Assembly: GCF_042646165.1 (NCBI RefSeq)
Contig: NZ_JBHRTC010000011.1
Direction: 5' to 3' (one strand)
Length of the DNA stretch: 64,000 nt
Source of the DNA: Microbaculum marinum
GTDB lineage: Bacteria; Pseudomonadota; Alphaproteobacteria; Rhizobiales; Tepidamorphaceae
Numbering within the stretch: the stretch's first letter is position 1; each line of letters opens with the position of its first letter. Shown here piece by piece: positions 50,739-58,910 of the stretch. Under the pieces are notes generated by a model, which searched no databases, was not told the DNA's origin, and worked only from the letters and a program-made list of their open reading frames with translations. A program made the translations under genes and the position numbers.

Positions 50739-51152
50739 ATGGGCTACGAAAAGCCGCTTCCCGCTCCCGATCCCGAGACCGAGGAATTCTGGAACGGGTG
50801 CCGTGACCACAGGCTCCTGATCCAGCGCTGCGGATCGTGCGGGACGCATCGCTTCCCGCCGACCTCGTTCTGTCCGCATTGCCAGTCCGACGAGACGGAG
50901 TGGGTGGAGGCCAGCGGCCGCGGCCGGGTGTTCAGCTGGATCGTCGTCAGGCACCCGGTGCCCCGGGAGATCTATGCCGGCGACGTGCCCTACGTCGTCG
51001 CCATCGTCGCCCTGGACGAGGGCGTCCGGATGGTCGGCAATCTCGTCGGCATCGATCCCGACGCGGTTGCAGCCGACCTCCCGGTGAAGGTGACCTTCGA
51101 GAACGTCACCGACGAGATCACCCTGCCGGAATTCGAGCCGATCGGGGACTGA
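50739..51152 (+). CDS. DUF35 zinc-ribbon/OB-fold protein
   Basis: A 137-residue protein with four zinc cysteines (C31, C34, C45, C48 in RCGSCGTHRFPPTSFCPHC) and an OB-fold (VEASGRGRVFSWIVVRHPV, VPYVVAIVALDEGVRMVGNLVGID, VKVTFENVTDEITLPEFEP). It probably binds the acyl-CoA substrate and forms a complex with the thiolase-like protein just upstream, as ChsH2-type DUF35 domains do with Ltp2. The CoA-ligase gene begins five bases after its stop. Confidence 0.9.
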   Translation: MGYEKPLPAPDPETEEFWNGCRDHRLLIQRCGSCGTHRFPPTSFCPHCQSDETEWVEASGRGRVFSWIVVRHPVPREIYAGDVPYVVAIVALDEGVRMVGNLVGIDPDAVAADLPVKVTFENVTDEITLPEFEPIGD

Positions 51153-51157
51153 CGGAT

Positions 51158-52510
51158 ATGTCGCTGCCGCCGTTGGTGCCCGAAGACCTGGACCGCGCCG
51201 AACTCGGGCGCGTGCAGCTGCGGCGCATCCGCCGCCTGGTCGAGAGGGTCTACCGCGACAGCAGCTACTACCGCGGCCTGATGGACGCCGCCAATCTGCG
51301 CCCGGCCGACGTCACCAGCCTCGACGTCTTCCGCGAGCGCTTCCCGTTCTCCACCAAGCAGGACTTCCTCGCCGACCAGGAGGCGCATCCGCCCTTCGGC
51401 GCAAGACTGAGCGTGCCCCGCGAGAAGGTCGCACTGATAAACCTGACCGGCGGCACCTCCGGCCAGGGCCAGGAGGCCTATGGCCGCACCCAGGCCGACG
51501 TCCACACGCTCGGCTACCTGCATGCGCTGCCCTGGGTCCGCGTCGGCCTGCGGCCCGGCCACACGATGCTGAACTGCGTTCCCACCGGCGGCATGACGAC
51601 GGGCGGCTGGGGCCCGTCGGAAGGCATCCGCATCGCCGGGGCGATGGGGCTGACGCCGCCGGCGGCGCTGTCGACGGAAGCCAAGGTCGAGCTGATGCTG
51701 CGCTTCCGGCCGATCCATTTCATCTACGCCTCGACCAATTTCATGCACCGGCTGACGGAAGTGCTGGTCGAACTGGGCCACACGCCGCGCGAGGCCTTTC
51801 CCGATCTCGCCGGAGTCTTCATCGCCGCCGAAGGCTATCCGACCGCCTGGGCCGAACGCGTCCAGGATCTGTGGGGCTGCACGCTCCACGAAGGCTACGG
51901 CAGCACGCAGTGCGTCGGCTTCGCCGCCGCCACCGGCACGGCCGGCGCCGTCGGGCCGGATGGCGGGCGCGGCGTCATGGACTTCTTCGAGACGATGACG
52001 CTGTGCGAGGTGATCGACCCGGAGACCGGCGCGCATGTCGGCTCGGGCGAGGAGGGCGAACTCGTCGTCACCAACCTGACCGTCGAGGCCTCGCCGGTGA
52101 TCCGGTTCCGCACCGGCGACCGTGTCCGGTTCTTCGCCGCCGCGGACCGGGGGACCGCCTTCGGCGGGATCGAATGCGGCGGCGTCGGCCGCTTCGACGA
52201 CATGATGAAGATCCGCGGCAACAACGTCTGGCCGGACGCCGTCGACGCGTCGGTCTTCTCGTTCCCTGAGGTGGCCGAATATGTCGGCCGGGTGTTCACC
52301 GGCGAGGGCGGAAGGACCGAATGCGAGCTGCGGGTCGCCTTCAGGAACCGCTGCGACGCGCAGAAGCTCACCGGGGCGATCGGCAGCGCCGTCAAGGCCC
52401 GCACCAACGTCTCCATGAGCGTGGTGGTGGTCGACCGCAGCGAGCTGCCGGAATTCACCTACAAGGCGCGCCGCTGGAGCGACGAGCGCCAGCAGGGGTA
52501 CCGGCTATGA
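51158..52510 (+). CDS. Phenylacetate-CoA-ligase-like (PaaK family) acyl-CoA ligase
   Basis: A 450-residue adenylate-forming enzyme of the PaaK branch: LVERVYRDSSYYRGLMDAANL at the N-terminus, FPFSTKQDFL, NLTGGTSGQGQE (P-loop, equivalent of the SSGTTGxPT motif), IAAEGYPTAWAERVQDLWG, EGYGSTQCVG, FRTGDRVRF, MKIRGNNVWPDAVD and FTYKARRW with the C-terminal lysine. It activates an aromatic or cyclic carboxylate to its CoA thioester with ATP. In this operon it is the obvious entry step after ABC import. Its stop overlaps the next small gene (ATGA). Confidence 0.87.
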   Translation: MSLPPLVPEDLDRAELGRVQLRRIRRLVERVYRDSSYYRGLMDAANLRPADVTSLDVFRERFPFSTKQDFLADQEAHPPFGARLSVPREKVALINLTGGTSGQGQEAYGRTQADVHTLGYLHALPWVRVGLRPGHTMLNCVPTGGMTTGGWGPSEGIRIAGAMGLTPPAALSTEAKVELMLRFRPIHFIYASTNFMHRLTEVLVELGHTPREAFPDLAGVFIAAEGYPTAWAERVQDLWGCTLHEGYGSTQCVGFAAATGTAGAVGPDGGRGVMDFFETMTLCEVIDPETGAHVGSGEEGELVVTNLTVEASPVIRFRTGDRVRFFAAADRGTAFGGIECGGVGRFDDMMKIRGNNVWPDAVDASVFSFPEVAEYVGRVFTGEGGRTECELRVAFRNRCDAQKLTGAIGSAVKARTNVSMSVVVVDRSELPEFTYKARRWSDERQQGYRL

Positions 52511-52692
52511 CGGACACAGCGGCCGGGGACAGCGTGCGCATCCTTCGCGACATGCAGCGCCTCGCGGACGAATTGTGCGGGTCGGCCGACCCGCTGATGC
52601 GCGGTCAGGCCGAGTTCCTGAAAGGCCGGATCGCCGCGCTGGCCTCGATCGCCGGCGCCGATCTGTCGCAGGACGAGGGAGGGCAGCAGTGA
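52507..52692 (+). CDS. Small helical protein (61 aa) in the CoA-ligase operon
   Basis: A 61-residue acidic, helix-rich protein (VRILRDMQRLADELCGSADPLMRGQAEFLKGRIAALASIA). Its ATG overlaps the ligase stop (ATGA at 52507) and its own stop overlaps the next gene's GTG start (GTGA at 52689), strong evidence that it is translated. No family is recognised. An accessory or assembly role for the adjacent enzymes is possible but unsupported. Confidence 0.65.
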   Translation: MTDTAAGDSVRILRDMQRLADELCGSADPLMRGQAEFLKGRIAALASIAGADLSQDEGGQQ

Positions 52693-53465
52693 GCGGCCGG
52701 TTGCAGGGAAAGGTGGCGGTGGTCACCGGCGGCGCGTCCGGGCTCGGCCGCGCCGTCGTCGAGCGCTTCGCGGACGAGGGCGCCAGCATCGTCGTCGCCG
52801 ACGTCAACGAGGCCGGGGCGAGGGAGCTGGCCGCCCGGCTCGGCGACGCGGCGGTCGCGATCGGCGCCGACCATACCGACACCGGACAATGCGAGGCGGC
52901 GATCGCGCTGGCGCTGGAAACCTTCGGCAAGCTGGACATCCTGCACGCCAATGCGGGCGGCCCGTTCACGGGCCCGTTCCAGGACGTCGACGACGCGACG
53001 CTGGAGCGCGTCATCGATGTCAACCTGATGGGCAGCCTGAAGATGGTGCGCGCCGCCATACCGGCGCTGGAGCGTCAGGCCCGGGCGACCCCGTCCGGCG
53101 CCTCGATCCTCGTCACGTCGTCGCTGCAGGGCCTGAAGGCGAAGCCGAATTTCAGCCTCTATACCGTCGCAAAGCACGGTCTGATCGGCCTCGTCAGGAG
53201 CCTCGCGCTGGAACTGGCGCCGAGCAACATTCGCGTCAACGCGGTCTGCCCGACCGTCACCGAGACGCCGATGCTCGCCCATTTCCTGCCCGGCATGGCG
53301 GCCGAGAAGGACGAGGCGATGAACCGGTTCCGGGCGACGATCCCGCTCGGCCGGATGCCGGAGCCCGTCGATACGGCCAACGCACTCCTGTTCCTCGCTT
53401 CCGACGAGGCTCGGATGCTGACGGGCGTGGCGTTGCCGGTCGATGGCGGCCAGATGGCGATGTGA
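52689..53465 (+). CDS. Short-chain dehydrogenase/reductase
   Basis: A 258-residue classical SDR: VAVVTGGASGLGRAVVERF (TGGxxGLG), DILHANAGGPFTGPF (NAG), a catalytic Ser in ILVTSSLQG, YTVAKHG (Y-x3-K), VNAVCPTVTETPM and the GVALPVDGGQMAM C-terminus. GTG 52689 overlaps the previous stop. It likely oxidises a beta-hydroxyacyl-CoA or alcohol intermediate of the pathway encoded in the operon. Confidence 0.9.
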   Translation: MSGRLQGKVAVVTGGASGLGRAVVERFADEGASIVVADVNEAGARELAARLGDAAVAIGADHTDTGQCEAAIALALETFGKLDILHANAGGPFTGPFQDVDDATLERVIDVNLMGSLKMVRAAIPALERQARATPSGASILVTSSLQGLKAKPNFSLYTVAKHGLIGLVRSLALELAPSNIRVNAVCPTVTETPMLAHFLPGMAAEKDEAMNRFRATIPLGRMPEPVDTANALLFLASDEARMLTGVALPVDGGQMAM

Positions 53466-53532
53466 ACGATGAAATGAACGTCGCAGCACCGGCCGAAGAA
53501 AGCCGGCGGCGATCGGAGAGGAACTGCCCGGA

Positions 53533-54297
53533 ATGCTCGAAAGATTCAGGCTCGATGACAGGGTGGCGGTCGTCACCGGCGGTGGCGGCGGCCTAGGCTC
53601 GCTCGCGGCGCAGGCCTTTGCGTCGGCCGGCGCCGATGTCGCCCTTGTCGGCCGCAATGTCGGGAAGCTGGAGGAGACCGCCGGAGTCGTGCGCGATTGC
53701 GGCCGCGCGGCTCATGTCATCCAGGCGGACGTAACCGATGCGGCTTCGATGGCGGCGGCGGTCGAAACCCTGGAGGCGGCGGCGGGGCGCGTCGACATCC
53801 TGTTCAACAACGCCGGCATCACCTCGACCAGGACACTGCTTGAAACCGAGGTCGCCGACTGGCAGAGGCTGTTGGACGTCAACGTCACCGGCACGTACCT
53901 GACCATCCGCGCGTTCGCGCCCTCGATGATCCGCGGCGGTGGCGGCCGGATCATCAACATGGGGTCGATCCTGTCGGCGCGCGGCATGGCGAACAGGGTC
54001 GCCTACAGCGCCACCAAGGCGGCGGTCGCCAACATGGCCTCGGCTCTGGCCTTCGAATTCGGGCCGCACGGCATCACCGTGAACACGCTGGCGCCGACCG
54101 TCATCGTCACCGACCTCAATCGCGAGGCGGTGCGCACCCAGCCCGAACTGTACGAAGGCGTCGTCCGCCGTACGGCGATGGGACGCCTCGGCGAACCGGA
54201 GGATCTGGCCGGCGCGCTGCTGCTGCTCGCCTCCGATGCCGGCTCCTTCATCACCGGCCAGACGATCTTCGTCGACGGCGGCTACACGGCGGGCTGA
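53533..54297 (+). CDS. Short-chain dehydrogenase/reductase
   Basis: A 254-residue classical SDR: VAVVTGGGGGLGSLAAQAFASAGADVALVGRN, LFNNAGITSTRTLLE, NMGSILSARGMANRVAYSATKAAVANM (catalytic S, Y-x3-K), VNTLAPTVIVTDLN and GQTIFVDGGYTAG. It is distinct from the preceding SDR, so two separate oxidation/reduction steps are expected. LivH follows four bases after the stop, placing transport and metabolism on one transcript. Confidence 0.9.
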   Translation: MLERFRLDDRVAVVTGGGGGLGSLAAQAFASAGADVALVGRNVGKLEETAGVVRDCGRAAHVIQADVTDAASMAAAVETLEAAAGRVDILFNNAGITSTRTLLETEVADWQRLLDVNVTGTYLTIRAFAPSMIRGGGGRIINMGSILSARGMANRVAYSATKAAVANMASALAFEFGPHGITVNTLAPTVIVTDLNREAVRTQPELYEGVVRRTAMGRLGEPEDLAGALLLLASDAGSFITGQTIFVDGGYTAG

Positions 54298-54301
54298 CGG
54301 C

Positions 54302-55150
54302 ATGCTGATCCAGGTCCTCAACGGCGTCGTCTATGGCGGTCTCCTCTATCTCCTGGCCGTCGGCCTGGTGCTGATCTTCGGCCTGCGCGAGATCGTCAAC
54401 TTCGCCCACGGCGCGCTGTTCATGCTCGGCTCCTACATCGGCTTCTCGATTGCGGCGAGCTACGACTTCTGGCTCGGCCTCCTTGGGTCGCTGGTGGCGA
54501 TGACGGCGATCGGCATCTGCCTTGATGCGGCGGTTCTGAGGCCGCTCCGCAAGCACGACCACATGGTCACGGTGCTCGTCACCTTCGGCATTCTTCTCGT
54601 CCTCGAGGCATTCGCGACGGCGGTATGGGGCAAGTCCTACCGCTCCATGACGCCGCCTGCGATCTTCTCCGGGACGGTCGACATCGCAGGCCAGCCATTC
54701 CCCGTCTACCGGCTGTTCGTGATCGCCGTGAGCCTGTGCGTCGCCGCTGCGCTGACCGCCTGGCTCCGGTTCTCGCGCATCGGCCTGTATGTCCGCGCGT
54801 CGAGCGTCGATCCGACGACGACGGCCATCCTCGGCGTCGACACGGACCGGCTGAGCCTGATCGTCGTGGGCCTCGGTACCGGCCTTGCGGGACTGTCGGG
54901 CGTGGTCGCGGCGCCGCTGATGGCGCTGTCGCCGACGATGGGCAACTTCATCCTGATCGAGAGCTTCATCGTCGTCGTGGTGGGCGGTCTCGGCAGCTTC
55001 TCCGGTGCGCTGGTCGCCGCACTTCTGATCGGGCAGATCCACAATTTCGGGGCGATCTATCTGCCCTGGGCGTCGACCATGCTGCCGTTCCTTCTCATGG
55101 TCGGGGTGCTGATCTGGCGGCCGTCCGGGCTTGCGGGCAAGCGCACATGA
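54302..55150 (+). CDS. livH: Branched-chain-amino-acid-type ABC permease LivH
   Basis: A 282-residue inner-membrane permease of the LivH family: VLNGVVYGGLLYLLAVGLVLIFGLREIVNFAHGALFMLG (N-terminal signature), LVTFGILLVLEAFATAVWG, DRLSLIVVGLGTGLAGLSGVVAAPL, ESFIVVVVGGLGSFSGALVAALLIG. About eight membrane segments. It forms the heteromeric channel with LivM. ATG 54302. The substrate is probably an organic acid of the surrounding catabolic genes rather than leucine. Confidence 0.92.
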   Translation: MLIQVLNGVVYGGLLYLLAVGLVLIFGLREIVNFAHGALFMLGSYIGFSIAASYDFWLGLLGSLVAMTAIGICLDAAVLRPLRKHDHMVTVLVTFGILLVLEAFATAVWGKSYRSMTPPAIFSGTVDIAGQPFPVYRLFVIAVSLCVAAALTAWLRFSRIGLYVRASSVDPTTTAILGVDTDRLSLIVVGLGTGLAGLSGVVAAPLMALSPTMGNFILIESFIVVVVGGLGSFSGALVAALLIGQIHNFGAIYLPWASTMLPFLLMVGVLIWRPSGLAGKRT

Positions 55151-56169
55151 CGACCGCCGACACCCGCATCGACGGTCCCGGCTTTCGCGTGGCGCGGCAG
55201 CGCAACGGCCGGCTGGTTGCCATCGCCTGCATCGCGCTGGCGCTCGGCTTCCTGGCCCCGCACCTGATCCCGTCGCTGCTCTGGATGTCACTGCTGACGC
55301 AGGCCGTCGTGGACATGACGCTCGCCACCAGCGTCGGCATCCTGTACCGGCAGAACGGCCGCATCAGCTTCGGCCAGGCCGCCTTCTTCGGCCTCGGCGC
55401 CTACACGTTCGGCGTCATTACCGTCCGGGAGTTCGGCTCGGCCGAGCTGGCGCTTGTCGCAGCCCTCGTGGTGCCGACGCTCATCGCCTTCCTGCTCGGA
55501 CTGGTGATTGCCCGCATCCCGGGCGTGGCGCATGCCATGCTGACGCTTGCCGTGGGTCAGGCGCTCTACGAGATCGCGTTCAAGTGGCGCGCACTCGCCA
55601 ACGGCGATGACGGCATGAGCGTGCCGCTGCCCGACACGATTTTCGGGATCGACAGCGATTTCTTCCAGTCGCCGGCAACGATGCTGGTGTTCTGCTGGTC
55701 GCTGCTCGTCCTGACCCTCTTCGGGCTCGCGCTGATGGCCCGCAGTCCGTTCGGCCAGCTGACCGAGGTCATCCGGGAGAACGACGAGCGGGCGCGGTTC
55801 ATTGGCTACGGGACGACGCTGCCCCGGGCGATCATCTACGGCGTCTCCGCCTTTATCGCCGCGATGGCGGGCATCCTCCAGACGCTCTACGACGGCTACA
55901 TCTCACCGCAGATGCTGCACTGGAGCGCCTCCGGCATGGCCCTGATCATGGCGATCGTCGGCGGTCCCAAGATCCTGTGGGGACCCGCGCTCGGCGCCTT
56001 CATCCTCTTCTTCTTCAAGGACATCGCCGGGGACGCCACGGAATACTGGCCGGCCCTGGTGGGCGGCACGCTGATCGTGGTCACGCTGCTGCTGCCGGAG
56101 GGCTTCGCCGGTCTGATCCTCAAGCTTCTCGCCCGCGCCACCGGCCGGGCGGACAGGGGGCGGTCATGA
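55147..56169 (+). CDS. livM: Branched-chain-amino-acid-type ABC permease LivM
   Basis: A 340-residue permease. A soluble N-terminal tail and a first hydrophobic segment (LVAIACIALALGFLA) lead into the LivM signature (NGRISFGQAAFFGLGAYTFGVITV), then GFALMARSPFG-like LFGLALMARSPFGQLTEVIRENDERARFIGYG and LIMAIVGGPKILWGPALGAFILFFFKD. ATG 55147 overlaps the livH stop (ATGA). Pairs with LivH in the membrane. Confidence 0.92.
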   Translation: MTTADTRIDGPGFRVARQRNGRLVAIACIALALGFLAPHLIPSLLWMSLLTQAVVDMTLATSVGILYRQNGRISFGQAAFFGLGAYTFGVITVREFGSAELALVAALVVPTLIAFLLGLVIARIPGVAHAMLTLAVGQALYEIAFKWRALANGDDGMSVPLPDTIFGIDSDFFQSPATMLVFCWSLLVLTLFGLALMARSPFGQLTEVIRENDERARFIGYGTTLPRAIIYGVSAFIAAMAGILQTLYDGYISPQMLHWSASGMALIMAIVGGPKILWGPALGAFILFFFKDIAGDATEYWPALVGGTLIVVTLLLPEGFAGLILKLLARATGRADRGRS

Positions 56170-56870
56170 CGGTTGCTCTGGAAGGACGTGGTCTCAGTCG
56201 CGCCTTCGGCGGCTTCCGGGCGCTCGACGGGGTCGATATCTCGGTTGAATCCGGGCAGATCCGCGGCCTGATCGGGCCCAACGGCGCGGGCAAGTCGACG
56301 CTGATCGACGTGCTGTCGGGCCGCGCGCAGAACTGGTCGGGTCAGATCTTCCTCGATGGCGAAGAGATCACCCACCTGAAGATCCAAGACAGGCGCCACC
56401 GCGGTCTGGCCAGGTCGTTCCAGCGCACGAACATCTTTCCGACGGTGAGCATCGGCATGCAGCTCACGGTCGCCTCTCGGGCATTAGGCGATTCCGGCCT
56501 GGCCGAAGTGGTCGAGGCGCTGAATCTCGGCCCGCTGCTCGACCATCAGGCGGCGAAAGTCAGCTACGGCGACCAGCGGCGTCTCGATCTGGCACTGGCA
56601 CTTGTCGGACGTCCCCGGGTGCTGCTCCTGGACGAGCCCGCTGCAGGGCTGACCGTCGAGGAATCTCTCACGCTGGCAGGGATACTGCGTGATCTCGTGC
56701 GCCGGTGGGGAACCACGGTCCTCATCGTCGAGCACGACATGGAGGTGATCTTCTCGATCTGCGACCGGATCACCGTTCTCAATCTCGGCAAGACGCTGGC
56801 GGAAGGCGGTCCGGACCAGGTTCGGCGCGATCCCGCGGTCGTCTCCGCCTATCTGGGATCTCAGGCGTGA
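56166..56870 (+). CDS. livG: ABC transporter ATPase LivG
   Basis: A 234-residue nucleotide-binding subunit with Walker A GPNGAGKST, the RSFQRTNIFPTVS Q-loop region, a variant signature KVSYGDQRRLDLALAL (SYGDQ for LSYGEQ), Walker B RVLLLDEPAAGL and H-loop IVEHDMEVIF. It is slightly short for LivG because the usual insertion before the signature is reduced. ATG 56166 overlaps the livM stop. Confidence 0.92.
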   Translation: MTVALEGRGLSRAFGGFRALDGVDISVESGQIRGLIGPNGAGKSTLIDVLSGRAQNWSGQIFLDGEEITHLKIQDRRHRGLARSFQRTNIFPTVSIGMQLTVASRALGDSGLAEVVEALNLGPLLDHQAAKVSYGDQRRLDLALALVGRPRVLLLDEPAAGLTVEESLTLAGILRDLVRRWGTTVLIVEHDMEVIFSICDRITVLNLGKTLAEGGPDQVRRDPAVVSAYLGSQA

Positions 56871-57565
56871 GCGTTCTTCTCGCATTCGACCAGGTCGACG
56901 CATATTACAGCCAGGCACGAATCCTGAACGGCGTGTCCTTCGAGGTCGGCGCCGGCGAGCGGGTCGCGATCCTCGGTCGCAACGGGGTCGGCAAGACGAC
57001 GGTCGTGAACACGCTCTGCGGCATCGCCGATATCCACGCCGGCGCGATCAAACTGGGCGGCAAGCGCTACACCGACGTTCCACACTACCTGGCGGCCCGG
57101 TCCGGGATCGCAATCGTCCTGCAGGGGCGCGGGATCATTCCCAATCTCACGATCGAGGAAAACCTGATGCTTGGCGGGGCGGTCGACCGTCCCGGCCGCT
57201 GGAACCTCGACACCGTTTACGAACTGTTCCCCATCCTTGGCGAGCGCCGGCGCAATCCGGGCCTGGGCCTGAGCGGCGGCCAGCAGCAGATGCTGGCGAT
57301 CGGCCGCGCCCTCATGGCCAATCCCGAACTCCTCGTCCTCGACGAGCCGAGCGAGGGGCTCGCCCCGGTCATCATCGACGAGCTGGCCGAGCTGTTCCGC
57401 CACGTGGCTGACGAGGGAACGGCCATCATGCTCATCGAGCAGAACATCAACCTGATCCAGCGGGTGGCCGCCCGCTACTACGTGCTCTCCAAGGGGTCGG
57501 TCACCGAATCCGGCGATCTCGCCGGCATGACGACACAACAGTTGCAGGACCACATCACGATCTGA
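56867..57565 (+). CDS. livF: ABC transporter ATPase LivF
   Basis: A 232-residue nucleotide-binding subunit: DAYYSQARILNGVSFEVGAGE, Walker A GRNGVGKTT, VLQGRGIIPNLTIEENL (Q-loop), signature LSGGQQQMLAIGRALM, Walker B LLVLDEPSEGLAP, and H-loop-type LIEQN with Q replacing H, as is normal for LivF. GTG 56867 overlaps the livG stop (GTGA). Confidence 0.93.
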   Translation: MSVLLAFDQVDAYYSQARILNGVSFEVGAGERVAILGRNGVGKTTVVNTLCGIADIHAGAIKLGGKRYTDVPHYLAARSGIAIVLQGRGIIPNLTIEENLMLGGAVDRPGRWNLDTVYELFPILGERRRNPGLGLSGGQQQMLAIGRALMANPELLVLDEPSEGLAPVIIDELAELFRHVADEGTAIMLIEQNINLIQRVAARYYVLSKGSVTESGDLAGMTTQQLQDHITI

Positions 57566-57653
57566 GGGTCCGCAGCGGAACGGTCTTCCGTTTCGCGGTC
57601 GGGGGCAGCAGGGCTCCCGCCGAACCAACAAGGTGAAGGGAAGGAAAACGGAA

Positions 57654-58829
57654 ATGACGATCAAAGAGCACCTACGCACCGGAGCGGCACTCGCCACCGC
57701 CGCCGCCATAGCCCTCGGCGGCCAGGCGGCGTCGGCGGCCGAAACGCTGAAGATCGGCGTTCCGACCGATCTGTCGGGCACCTATGCCGACCTCGGCAAC
57801 CAGGTCATTCGCGCGGTCGAGTTCGCCGTCGCCGAGGCGAAGTCCGGCGGAATGGACGTCGAGTACAAGTCGCTCGATACCGAGGCGAATCCGGAGAATG
57901 CCCGCAAGCAGTCGGAGAAGCTGGTTCGCGAGGGCTATCCGATCATCCTGGGCCTGATCGCCTCGGGTGAGGGCCTCGCCATTGCGCCGATGATGGAGCG
58001 CTGGGGCGGCCTGTACATCTCCACCATCAACAAGGCCGATGCCCTGACCGGCGACCAGTGCCAGCCGCGCGTGTTCCGCGTGAACACGCAGAGCGCCATG
58101 GATGCGCTGACGATCAAGCCGTGGCTGAACGAGCGCAAGGAGAAGAAGTGGGCGGTCGTGGCCGTCGACATCGCCTGGGGCCAGGGGTCCAGCGCAGCGT
58201 TTGCCGAAACGGCAGAGTCCGCCGGCAAGGAGATGGTCGGCCAGTTCTTCATTCCGCCGAACACGAACGACTTCGCCCCCTACATCCAGCAGGTCAAGGA
58301 TTCGGGCGCCGAGGGTATCTGGGTCGTGCTCGCCGGGCGCGACGCGATCAACTTCGCCCAGCAGGCAAAGCAGTTCGGCCTGATCGATGCGATCACTGTG
58401 GCCGGTCAGAGCTTCACCACCGACAACACCGTGAAGTCGCTGGGCGACGTCGCTAAGGGCATCTACGGCATCATCAACTACAGCTCCACCCTCGACACAC
58501 CCGAGAACAAGAAGTTCGTCGAGGACTGGCGCAAGATGTACGACGACGATCCCACCAACTTCGAGGGCGAGACCTATCTCGGCATGCAGGTGCTGTTTCA
58601 GGCGGTCGAGAAGGCCGGCAGCACCGATCCGGAGGCCCTTCAGAAGGCCCTGTCCGGCGGCGAGTTCGATACGATCATGGGCAAGCTGACGATGCGTGCC
58701 GAGGATCACCAGCTCCTGACGCCGAACTATTTCGGCGTGGTCGAGGAGCAGGACGGCGCGCTGCGCCCGGTCATTACGATGACCGCGACGCCGGATCAGG
58801 TCGCTCCGCCGGTCACCTGCAAGATGTAG
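57654..58829 (+). CDS. ABC transporter substrate-binding protein (LivK-like)
   Basis: A 391-residue periplasmic binding protein. The signal peptide is MTIKEHLRTGAALATAAAIALGGQAASAA, followed by ETLKIGVPTDLSGTYADLGNQVIRAVEFAVAEA, the type I periplasmic-binding fold, with LGLIASGEGLAIAPMME, FRVNTQSAMDALTIKPWL and a C-terminal hinge. It ends in VTCKM with a possible disulphide to the earlier Cys (GDQCQPRVF). ATG 57654 follows AAGGAAAA. It captures the pathway substrate for LivHMGF. This is the last gene of the operon, followed by a strong terminator. Confidence 0.92.
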   Translation: MTIKEHLRTGAALATAAAIALGGQAASAAETLKIGVPTDLSGTYADLGNQVIRAVEFAVAEAKSGGMDVEYKSLDTEANPENARKQSEKLVREGYPIILGLIASGEGLAIAPMMERWGGLYISTINKADALTGDQCQPRVFRVNTQSAMDALTIKPWLNERKEKKWAVVAVDIAWGQGSSAAFAETAESAGKEMVGQFFIPPNTNDFAPYIQQVKDSGAEGIWVVLAGRDAINFAQQAKQFGLIDAITVAGQSFTTDNTVKSLGDVAKGIYGIINYSSTLDTPENKKFVEDWRKMYDDDPTNFEGETYLGMQVLFQAVEKAGSTDPEALQKALSGGEFDTIMGKLTMRAEDHQLLTPNYFGVVEEQDGALRPVITMTATPDQVAPPVTCKM

Positions 58830-58852
58830 CAGGCAGGCGGCACACGACGAAA

Positions 58853-58890
58853 ACGGGCCGGCACCCTCTGGATGCCGGCCCGTTGTTTTT
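58853..58890 (+). terminator. Intrinsic terminator after the livK-like gene
   Basis: A perfect 11-bp stem ACGGGCCGGCA (58853-58863) / TGCCGGCCCGT (58873-58883) with a 9-base loop, followed by TGTTTTT. It ends the plus-strand operon. On the minus strand the A-rich flank gives a short T run, so it may also serve the convergent phosphotransferase gene. Confidence 0.93.
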
Positions 58891-58910
58891 CGGGAGGTCG
58901 TTCGGTGATT

